A DNA stretch of 64,000 nucleotides from Chryseobacterium sp. Leaf404 (GTDB lineage: Bacteria; Bacteroidota; Bacteroidia; Flavobacteriales; Weeksellaceae): assembly GCF_001424145.1 (NCBI RefSeq), contig NZ_LMQM01000012.1:246744-310743 (forward strand), given 5' to 3'. The number at the start of each line of letters is the position of its first letter. The stretch's first letter is position 1. The translations under genes were made by a program, and so were the position numbers. The notes below the pieces were generated by a model that saw only the letters and a program-made list of their open reading frames with translations, did not search any database and was not told the DNA's origin. Shown here one piece after another: positions 33,086 to 39,461 of the stretch.

Positions 33086-33116
33086 TTTACATATTGTAAA
33101 ATATTCTTTACATTTG
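33086..33116 (+). promoter_or_regulatory. Promoter and palindrome of the membrane/HTH pair
   Basis: The palindrome TTTACA-TAT-TGTAAA (33086-33100) is followed by the -7 box TACATTTG (33109-33116), 20 nt before the start at 33137. A third TTTACA overlaps the -7 box. This suits autoregulation by the HTH protein encoded downstream. Confidence 0.55.
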
Positions 33117-33136
33117 TTTTATTAAAAATTACAAAC

Positions 33137-33586
33137 ATGAATACATTACAACTTTTACCAAACCGTTATAAAATGATTGGGTGGTTTATTTTTATTCCTT
33201 CTTTAATTCTTGGATTGATTTCACTTTCGGGAATTATGAACGTTGAAATCTCTTTGCCCGTTATTTACAATTCAGGATTTTTCAATAATGAAAATCAAGG
33301 TTTTCTGAAAACAGCAGAAATTTATTTGTTTCCGAATCTTTTTGGAATTTTAATTATCATCGGCGGAATTTTGGTGGGATTTTCGAAGGAGAAAATTGAA
33401 GACGAATATATTTCGAGCTTAAGATTAAAATCGGTTTTCTGGAGTTTGGTAGTTTCCTACGCTATTGTTCTTTTTTTGTTTCTTACGGTTTTCGGAAGCG
33501 TATTTCTTACCGTGATGATTCTCATCATGTTTCTGCCACTGGTTTTATATGTTTTCAGATTTAATTATTTACTGCTTAAAAAATGA
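33137..33586 (+). CDS. Four-helix membrane protein paired with an HTH regulator
   Basis: The 149-residue protein has hydrophobic segments at about 14-32, 62-82, 99-119 and 121-145 and only short loops. No catalytic motif is seen. Its stop overlaps the start of the small HTH gene by four bases (ATGA). Small membrane proteins with an overlapping YozG-like regulator are a recurring two-gene module in Firmicutes and Bacteroidetes, where the membrane protein may sense a signal. I do not recognise the specific family. Confidence 0.8.
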   Translation: MNTLQLLPNRYKMIGWFIFIPSLILGLISLSGIMNVEISLPVIYNSGFFNNENQGFLKTAEIYLFPNLFGILIIIGGILVGFSKEKIEDEYISSLRLKSVFWSLVVSYAIVLFLFLTVFGSVFLTVMILIMFLPLVLYVFRFNYLLLKK

Positions 33587-33783
33587 AAAATACCATTAAA
33601 ATCGAGAGAGCTCTAAAAGGCATCACGCAGGAAGATTTAGCGAAAATAATCAGCGTATCGAGACAAACAATTAATGCAATGGAAGCCGGAAAATATGTTC
33701 CGTCAACAGTTTTGGCTTTGAAAATTGCGAAATATTTTGGGAAGAACGTGGAGGATATTTTTGAGTTGGAATATGGGGATTGA
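33583..33783 (+). CDS. Small HTH transcriptional regulator (YozG/XRE type)
   Basis: The 66-residue protein is essentially one Cro/C1-type helix-turn-helix: IKIERALKGITQEDLAKIISVSRQTINAMEAGKYVPSTVLALKIAKYF, then NVEDIFELE. It lacks any sensor domain, so the signal likely comes through the partner membrane protein. The ATGA overlap implies coupled translation. The palindrome at 33086-33100 is a likely binding site. Confidence 0.92.
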   Translation: MKNTIKIERALKGITQEDLAKIISVSRQTINAMEAGKYVPSTVLALKIAKYFGKNVEDIFELEYGD

Positions 33784-33823
33784 AATTTGTTTTATTCGTA
33801 CTAGTAAACAGAAAATTTGGTCA

Positions 33824-33864
33824 ATGAAATTTGTTTCCCCGACCCTAAAGGGAGCAAATTTCAT
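33824..33864. repeat. DUF559-associated hairpin A
   Basis: ATGAAATTTG (33824-33833) and CAAATTTCAT (33855-33864) form a perfect 10-bp stem around a 21-nt loop that begins TTTCCCCGACCC and ends TAAAGGGAG. Confidence 0.65.
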
Positions 33865-33985
33865 ATCAACCTTAGTTTTTTAATCGAAAGATTTCCTTTT
33901 GTAGAATTAAGTAAATTATATAGATTTTTCATATCTGATAATAGTTTTATATCTAAAATCCTTAACGAAGAGTCGTATTTCGCAC

Positions 33986-34031
33986 AATCTAAAATCACTC
34001 CCTTTAGGGTAGGGGAAAATGATTTTAGATT
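33986..34031. repeat. DUF559-associated hairpin B (inverted loop)
   Basis: AATCTAAAATCA (33986-33997) pairs with TGATTTTAGATT (34020-34031). The 22-nt loop, CTCCCTTTAGGG then TAGGGGAAAA, is the reverse complement of loop A with one change and one extra base. Confidence 0.65.
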
Positions 34032-34038
34032 TTTGTAT

Positions 34039-34079
34039 AGAAAATTTGTTTTCCAAAACTTAAAGGAAGTAAATTTTCT
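34039..34079. repeat. DUF559-associated hairpin C (decayed loop)
   Basis: AGAAAATTT (34039-34047) pairs with AAATTTTCT (34071-34079). The loop GTTTTCCAAAAC then TTAAAGGAAGT is a diverged relative of loop A. Confidence 0.55.
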
Positions 34080-34173
34080 TTTGTATAATTTAAAAAATTA
34101 AATAATATCAAAATTTTCAGAGAAAGCATTTTCAAAATCATGGAATATATGTATTTTAGATTAAACACTTCGC

Positions 34174-34581
34174 ATGAAAAAATTTAAACCCAACTACGAT
34201 GATGGAATGTGGAAAGGTGCTCAATCAAGTTCTTTTCTAAAAGCCCAATCTTTACGAAAGAATGAAACTAAAGAAGAAAAAATTCTTTGGGACAAGCTGA
34301 GAAATAATCAATTAAGAGGATATAAATTCAGAAGACAACATCCAATAAGTTTATATATTGCCGATTTTTACTGCCATCAATTAAAATTAATAATTGAGAT
34401 CGATGGTGAATATCACAATCTTGCAGAACAAAAAGAAAAAGATCAGGAAAGAACACAGATTTTAGAGAGTAACGGATTAGAATTAATCAGATTTACGAAT
34501 CAGAAAATTCATGAAAATTTAGATGAAGTCATCTCTGAAATAAATACAAAAATTGATGAAATTATACATTTGGAATTTTAA
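34174..34581 (+). CDS. DUF559 (Vsr-like) endonuclease-domain protein
   Basis: The 135-residue protein has the DUF559 signatures: RKNETKEEKILWDKLRNNQLRGYKFRRQHPISLYIADFYCHQLKLIIEIDGEYH, then ERTQILESNGLELIRFTNQKI. This is the PD-(D/E)xK-like fold related to the very-short-patch repair nuclease; D and E in ADFYC/IEIDG are the likely metal ligands. The N-terminus (1-25) is polar and variable. Its cellular role is unknown. It is a lone gene immediately after three hairpins with a common loop, an association I consider meaningful. Confidence 0.9.
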   Translation: MKKFKPNYDDGMWKGAQSSSFLKAQSLRKNETKEEKILWDKLRNNQLRGYKFRRQHPISLYIADFYCHQLKLIIEIDGEYHNLAEQKEKDQERTQILESNGLELIRFTNQKIHENLDEVISEINTKIDEIIHLEF

Positions 34582-34652
34582 ACCAATCGCATTAATTTAT
34601 TTATATTTGTTTAAACTAAAACCTCCCCACTAATTCCTAAAACCTAAGTCAA

Positions 34653-35543
34653 ATGAAATTCGGACAAGTAGAAGACCCGTCAAAAATAGATTTTACATTA
34701 CCAAAAGATCATTCAAGAACCAAGGAAATTTTGAAGCAAAATAAAAAAGGGCTTGAAAACATCTCCATTGGTTGTGCAAAATGGAACAAAACAGACTTGA
34801 AAGGTTTTTATCCGAAAGGTACTAAAGACGAATTAGAGTATTATTCTACACAGTTTAATTCTATTGAACTGAACGCTACTTTCTACGGAATGCCGACCTC
34901 AGAACAGGTTTTGACATGGAAGGAAAAAACTCCGTCAGATTTTAAATTCTTCCCGAAAATTACCAATACCGTTTCCCATTTCAGAAGACTTTTGAATATT
35001 GATGATGTCGTGACGCAATTTGCAACGTCAGTTTTAAATTTTGATGAAAAATTAGGAATGGTTTTTCTTCAGCTTCACGATAATTTTAAACCTAAAGATT
35101 ACGAAAGACTTGAGCAATTTGTGAATAAATGGCCGAAAGAAGTGCCGTTAGCAATCGAACTCAGAAATACGGAATGGTTTACTGATGAAGAGATTTTAGA
35201 TAAAACCTGTCAGCTTTTCGAAGAAAATAACATTACCAATATCATCGTTGATACCGCCGGAAGAAGAGATATGCTTCATATGAGACTTACAACTCCAAAC
35301 GCGTTCATCAGATACGTGGGAGCCAATCATGAAAGCGATTACGAGCGACTGGACGACTGGCTGAAACATCTGACAAAATGGAAAAAAGAAGGTCTGCAGA
35401 ATCTCTATTTTTTTGTACATCAAAATCTGGAAAAAGCCTCACCACTTCTGTCTTCGTATTTCATTAAAAACATGAATGAAGAATGGAAAACTGACCTCCG
35501 TATTCCGGTGATGGGACAGGAAAATATGCCAAATTTGTTCTAA
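34653..35543 (+). CDS. DUF72 TIM-barrel-like protein
   Basis: The 296-residue protein of the DUF72 (YecE) family shows SIGCAKWNKTDLKGFYPKG near 37-55, EYYSTQFNSIELNATFYGMP, FKFFPKITNTVSHFRRL, and a late VPLAIELRNTEWF. DUF72 proteins adopt a TIM-barrel-like fold; some occur with iron-sulfur enzymes, but no activity is assigned. It overlaps the convergent membrane-protein gene by four bases at the stops, leaving no room for a terminator between them. Confidence 0.9.
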   Translation: MKFGQVEDPSKIDFTLPKDHSRTKEILKQNKKGLENISIGCAKWNKTDLKGFYPKGTKDELEYYSTQFNSIELNATFYGMPTSEQVLTWKEKTPSDFKFFPKITNTVSHFRRLLNIDDVVTQFATSVLNFDEKLGMVFLQLHDNFKPKDYERLEQFVNKWPKEVPLAIELRNTEWFTDEEILDKTCQLFEENNITNIIVDTAGRRDMLHMRLTTPNAFIRYVGANHESDYERLDDWLKHLTKWKKEGLQNLYFFVHQNLEKASPLLSSYFIKNMNEEWKTDLRIPVMGQENMPNLF

Positions 35544-36133
35544 TTTCTTTTTCTTAAAATTAAAACGAGATTCAGGAAGATAAGCAGCAGATTCAGGGTT
35601 ACCCAAATGCCCGCGTGCATATTTTGATAATTGTCTTCCTCAATTTCCTTTTTTGCTACAGCAGACAGTTTTTCGCTTTGATTGATGTAATTCTGAACCT
35701 CAATCATCTGATCCATATTTTTATTGGGAACCGAATGCTGAGAAAAGTAAACCAGATTTTTTTTACCCAGATATCCTGCAACCCAGTATTCATCAGAGTT
35801 TTTCATATTCAGATACTCTACACGGAAGTATTCTGGCCGTATTCTTCCCACATGACTGGTTTCTAAAGACCTTGAACCATCTATACTGTTCACCTTTATA
35901 AGATAAAAATCGAGAGCCTGTGGAAGTTTGTTAATTAACTGGAGCGAAACCGAATGATCTACAATTCTAACCGTACTTTTTTTAATAAACCAATACGTAA
36001 AAAGGGATATCCCAAATACAAGGCTCAAAACCCTGAATAATTTCGCCAGCTCACCAGCCCTGCCTTTCTTTACTTTTGAAAGAAAAAGCGAGAGCACGAG
36101 AAGCACAAAGACCAATGAAAGAATAAATCCCAT
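35540..36133 (-). CDS. Membrane protein of unknown function
   Basis: The 197-residue protein has hydrophobic segments at about 3-19, 35-50 and 172-192. A soluble middle region of about 120 residues (STVRIVDHSVSLQLINKLPQALDFYLIKVN ...) should face the periplasm. No known domain is recognised. Its stop overlaps that of DUF72 on the opposite strand. Confidence 0.7.
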   Translation of the reverse strand: MGFILSLVFVLLVLSLFLSKVKKGRAGELAKLFRVLSLVFGISLFTYWFIKKSTVRIVDHSVSLQLINKLPQALDFYLIKVNSIDGSRSLETSHVGRIRPEYFRVEYLNMKNSDEYWVAGYLGKKNLVYFSQHSVPNKNMDQMIEVQNYINQSEKLSAVAKKEIEEDNYQNMHAGIWVTLNLLLIFLNLVLILRKRN

Positions 36134-36170
36134 AAAACAAAGATATGAATTGATTTTTTAGCCTAAAACA

Positions 36171-36815
36171 TTAATCAACATTCCATTCTTTATAAAACTG
36201 ATTGAGAAAATTCAACATAAACTGATGTCTTTCTTCGGCTATTTTTTTTCCTTCGTTGGTATTCATCAAATCTTTCAGAAGCAACAGTTTTTCGTAAAAA
36301 TGATTGATTGTGGTGCCGTTCGATTTTTTGTATTCTTCTTTCGACATGTTGAGTTTTGGCTCAATATCAGGATGATACATCAGGTTATTTTTAAAACCTC
36401 CGAAATTAAAAGTTCTTGCGATGCCAATGGCACCAATGGCATCGATTCTGTCGGCGTCCTGAACAATTTTTAATTCTATGGGTAGATTTTCGGGTACTTC
36501 TCTTCTGTTTTTAAACGAAATATTCTGAATTACAAACAAAACCTGCTGTATAACTTTTTCGTCAACCTTTAAATTTTCCAGTAATCCTCTTGAGATTTTT
36601 AACGCCAAAGTCTCATCACCCTCATGAAACTTCGGATCGGCAATATCGTGAAGTAAGGCAGAAAGTTCTACCACATCAAGATTACAGTTTTCGGTCTCGG
36701 CAATTTTCTTTGATAATTTCCATACTCTTTCGATGTGAAACCAGTCATGACCGGCTTCTGCGCCTTCGAGTTTTTCTTTTACGAATTCTATCGTGCTATC
36801 TATTACGTTGTTCAT
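36171..36815 (-). CDS. HD-domain phosphohydrolase (YedJ-like)
   Basis: The 214-residue metal-dependent phosphohydrolase has the HD residues in AGHDWFHIERVWKLS (His23, His27), LSALLHDIADPKF (His56-Asp57) and a later Asp in VQDADRIDAIGAIG. The layout matches the YedJ/YpgQ-like subgroup, which includes nucleotide pyrophosphatases, so a nucleotide or phosphate-ester substrate is likely. The upstream spacer holds a repeat hairpin (36845-36893). Confidence 0.9.
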   Translation of the reverse strand: MNNVIDSTIEFVKEKLEGAEAGHDWFHIERVWKLSKKIAETENCNLDVVELSALLHDIADPKFHEGDETLALKISRGLLENLKVDEKVIQQVLFVIQNISFKNRREVPENLPIELKIVQDADRIDAIGAIGIARTFNFGGFKNNLMYHPDIEPKLNMSKEEYKKSNGTTINHFYEKLLLLKDLMNTNEGKKIAEERHQFMLNFLNQFYKEWNVD

Positions 36816-36844
36816 CTTTAAATTTTAATTTTGTTATTCGCGGA

Positions 36845-36893
36845 AAATCACCCCGTCAAAAAATCGAAGATTTTTCGCCACCCCTCCTTGGGA
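36845..36893. repeat. Hairpin repeat with CACCCC flanks
   Basis: AAAAATC-GAA-GATTTTT (36859-36875) stands between CACCCCGTC and CGCCACCCCTCC, followed by TTGGGAG. The CCCTCC...GGGAG part recalls the loops of the DUF559-associated hairpins. Phrases like this are common in flavobacterial spacers. Confidence 0.4.
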
Positions 36894-36899
36894 GAATTG

Positions 36900-37742
36900 T
36901 CACGATTCCACCTCATGCAGAATAATATCCCAAAGTTTCTGATTATAGCTTCTGAAAAAATTGATGTGGCCAATGATTCCCTTTTCAGATTCCGAAGTTT
37001 TTAAAATTCTGAAGGTCGGTTTTAAATTGGCGTAAGTGTCATTCAATAAGGACTTCACACCTTTTTCGGTTAACCAAGCATCATCTTCAGCATACAAAAC
37101 CAAGACTTTCTGATTTAAATATTTGGAAAAATCCGTTGTTTTTTCTAATAATCTGTTGGTTGATTTCCGGTTCAAAATTAAGGTTCTCCAGTCATAAGCG
37201 CAATTTTTTGGAAGACTTTCTCCAAGACCAAACCAATGTGCCGGGAAATAACCGAATATCTCTGTAAAAAAAGGCTGGGCAAATCCGAAACCAAAAAAAG
37301 CTTCTATTTTTGTTTTCCATTTCAGATTTCCGATAAAAGCATTTTGAGTGGCGACGAATATCAACTTTTCAAATATTTTAGAATCGTCATTCATCCCCAC
37401 AATCAAAGCTCCCACTGAATGTCCGAGGCAAAATTTCTTATGATTTGGAAAGTTTTGAATTAAAAATTCCGTTATCGTTTTAAAATCAGAAGTTCCCCAA
37501 GAGCGCATTGAGGCTTTTGATTTTTTAAGATTTCCAGTTTTTGAAAGCCCTATTCCTTCATAGTCATAAGTAATCACCGTCATGCCATTTCTTCTTGCAA
37601 ATGCAGCAAAGGAAAAATAAATCTGCTGACGAACGCCGGTAGCAGAATTGATCAGCAAAAGCTGATCTGTCTTTTCTTCCGGACTGAAAATATGAAGGCA
37701 GATTTTAGCACCACTGAAGTTATTAAGATATATCCTTTCCAT
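36900..37742 (-). CDS. Alpha/beta-hydrolase (serine aminopeptidase S33-like)
   Basis: I start at 37742 (MERIYLNNFSGAKICLHIFSP), because the longer GTG start at 37757 would overlap the hairpin at 37751-37770. The alpha/beta core has LLINSATGVRQQIYFSFA, TVITYDYEGIGLS (about 62-74), the nucleophile elbow GHSVGAL and an acid region YAEDDAWLTEKG. A His near GHINFF closes the triad. It resembles monoacylglycerol-lipase-type hydrolases annotated as serine aminopeptidases. Substrate unknown. Confidence 0.85.
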   Translation of the reverse strand: MERIYLNNFSGAKICLHIFSPEEKTDQLLLINSATGVRQQIYFSFAAFARRNGMTVITYDYEGIGLSKTGNLKKSKASMRSWGTSDFKTITEFLIQNFPNHKKFCLGHSVGALIVGMNDDSKIFEKLIFVATQNAFIGNLKWKTKIEAFFGFGFAQPFFTEIFGYFPAHWFGLGESLPKNCAYDWRTLILNRKSTNRLLEKTTDFSKYLNQKVLVLYAEDDAWLTEKGVKSLLNDTYANLKPTFRILKTSESEKGIIGHINFFRSYNQKLWDIILHEVES

Positions 37743-37750
37743 AAAGAAAA

Positions 37751-37770
37751 ATTCCACTTCAAAGGTGGAA
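37751..37770 (-). terminator. Terminator after the ribokinase gene
   Basis: TTCCAC (37752-37757) and GTGGAA (37765-37770) form a stem followed by TTTTTC on the minus strand, just before the hydrolase start. Confidence 0.55.
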
Positions 37771-37826
37771 AAATTATGTGATGATTCTTAGTTTTTAAGG
37801 CTGTTTAGATATGTATTAAATAACTT

Positions 37827-38714
37827 TTACAGAATTTCATCAAGATATGGAAGGCCTGTCTGAGCGCCTGTTTTTAAAGAAACTTTTGCAGAAACTCTAT
37901 TCCCGAGTTTTACGCAGTCTTCCAAACTGTTTCCGTGTGCAAAAGCGTAGGCAAAACCGCATGTGAAGCCATCTCCCATCCCAATCTGATATTTCATTGT
38001 TTCATTTTCGTCACGCTGGTATTTCATTACACTTCCGTTGTGATACACCGTAGCATTGGTTTCATCTCTCACAAAAAGTTTGTTGGAATATTTTTCTAAA
38101 ACAGATTCCAGATTTTCACTGCCAAAAATCAGAGACAGTTCGGTGCTTCGGGCAATAATAAAATCAGCCTGATCAATGATCATCTGATCAATTTTTCTTG
38201 CGGGTGAGGCATAAAGTCCCACAGTTTTGTGATGTACTTTAGCTTTTAAAACGGCATGTTTCAGAATTTCATCAGAAATTTCGAGCTGTAAAAGTACCAT
38301 ATCACTTTCTCTGATGTATTTGTCTGCAGCATCGATGTTTTGAGGGGTTAAACATTGGTTTGCAGCGGGAATAAAGACTACAGAATAATCGTTACCGGTT
38401 TTGGTAATAAAGGCACTTCCGGTAGTTTCCAGATCAGTTTCGGCCACAAAACCTACGTTTACATTTTGTTTCACCAGATTTCTCATAATCTGCTGACCCG
38501 CGGGATCCATGCCAACACAGCCGATAAAGTAGACCTGCGCGCCCAGACGTGACATTCCCACCGCCTGATTGGCTCCTTTGCCGCCAAAGAAGAACTCTGA
38601 TCTGCTGGCAGAAACAGATTCATTGGGCTTCGGCAGCCGATCTGCAGTAACCATCTGATCGATGAAACAGCTACCTATTACAATTACTTTCGGCTGAGAT
38701 TTTGAAAAATTCAT
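37827..38714 (-). CDS. rbsK: Ribokinase (PfkB family)
   Basis: Phosphorylates ribose or a related sugar or nucleoside at the 5 position using ATP. The 295-residue protein has the first PfkB signature GGKGANQAVGMSRLGAQVYFIGCVG (about 43-67) and the second as GMGDGFTCGFAYAFAHG (about 245-262), with the catalytic Asp in MGD where GAGD is usual. The N-terminal strand VIVIGSCFIDQMVTADRLPKPNE is typical of ribokinase. No transporter is nearby, so it more likely salvages ribose from nucleosides. Closely related sugar kinases cannot be excluded. Confidence 0.88.
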   Translation of the reverse strand: MNFSKSQPKVIVIGSCFIDQMVTADRLPKPNESVSASRSEFFFGGKGANQAVGMSRLGAQVYFIGCVGMDPAGQQIMRNLVKQNVNVGFVAETDLETTGSAFITKTGNDYSVVFIPAANQCLTPQNIDAADKYIRESDMVLLQLEISDEILKHAVLKAKVHHKTVGLYASPARKIDQMIIDQADFIIARSTELSLIFGSENLESVLEKYSNKLFVRDETNATVYHNGSVMKYQRDENETMKYQIGMGDGFTCGFAYAFAHGNSLEDCVKLGNRVSAKVSLKTGAQTGLPYLDEIL

Positions 38715-38760
38715 TTTTATAGTTTTCTGAAGTCTAATTTAGCTTAAAAAACTATATCTT

Positions 38761-39396
38761 TTACTGAATTTCAATAAATTCTGTAACTATCTTTACTGGC
38801 TTATGATCTGCATCAAAACCTATATAACTTGCATAAAAACCTTCGCCATATCCCGTTTCAAAAGCGAAAATATTTAGTGGGATATCTTCATCCGGTTTTA
38901 AAAATGCGTACTGATCTATGGCTCCTTTTTCGTCAAAAAAATGCTCGTGGAAAAACTCTTCATAAATCCCCATGAAATCGTCACCTTTTCTCAGATAGAG
39001 TTTCTGCTCAAGATCATTAAGACTGTTTTGGCTGTCCAGATCCATAAAACAGCCCATTCCGCTTTCTACAGGATACCCGAAAACCTCTTCATCAGCCAGA
39101 TCTTTTAGGTTTTGTCCTTCTGTAGTTGCCATTTCCCAATGAATAATCTGAGTTTTGCCAAAAACAATCTCACCGTACGCCACGCAGTTGCTTTCTCTTT
39201 CTTTGTGAAGCAGAACCTGAAATTCACCTTGTGGAAATTCTGTATTAAAAGGCTTCATATCATTAGTCAAAACAGGATCGCAGGCCACAAGCTTTCCGCT
39301 TGAAAGATAGATTTTACCGACTTCAAAACTCTCTATGAGTGGACTTTCTACAAAGTTTTTTGAGAAAAGTTTTGATATGTTTTTTATGTGTGTCAT
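38761..39396 (-). CDS. DUF4241-family protein
   Basis: I start at 39396 (MTHIKNISKLFSKNFVESP); the longer frame to 39453 runs into the heptamer repeat and the valS stop region. The 211-residue protein shows VGKIYLSSGKLVACDPVLT, then FPQGEFQVLLHKE, and ends GYGEGFYASYIGFDADHKPVKIVTEFIEI, the conserved blocks of DUF4241. That family has no assigned function; members are small soluble proteins often found as stand-alone genes. It follows valS on the same strand. Confidence 0.8.
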   Translation of the reverse strand: MTHIKNISKLFSKNFVESPLIESFEVGKIYLSSGKLVACDPVLTNDMKPFNTEFPQGEFQVLLHKERESNCVAYGEIVFGKTQIIHWEMATTEGQNLKDLADEEVFGYPVESGMGCFMDLDSQNSLNDLEQKLYLRKGDDFMGIYEEFFHEHFFDEKGAIDQYAFLKPDEDIPLNIFAFETGYGEGFYASYIGFDADHKPVKIVTEFIEIQ

Positions 39397-39402
39397 TATT
39401 TT

Positions 39403-39461
39403 GATGGATGTTTGGCGATGGATGCTGGGTGTAAAACAGTCTATACCCAACATCCTTCACC
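39403..39461. repeat. 7-bp tandem repeat and hairpin after valS
   Basis: Heptamers GATGGAT, GTTTGGC, GATGGAT and GCTGGGT run in phase from 39403. GGATGCTGGGTGTA and TATACCCAACATCC (39421-39455) can pair with two mismatches and may act as a hairpin after the valS stop. Confidence 0.55.

Noticed and set aside
33817..34101. Open frame of 94 codons before the DUF559 gene
   Set aside because: It consists mainly of three hairpins with a shared loop; the peptide echoes the palindromes (PDPKGSKF, ITPFRVGEN) and resembles no protein.
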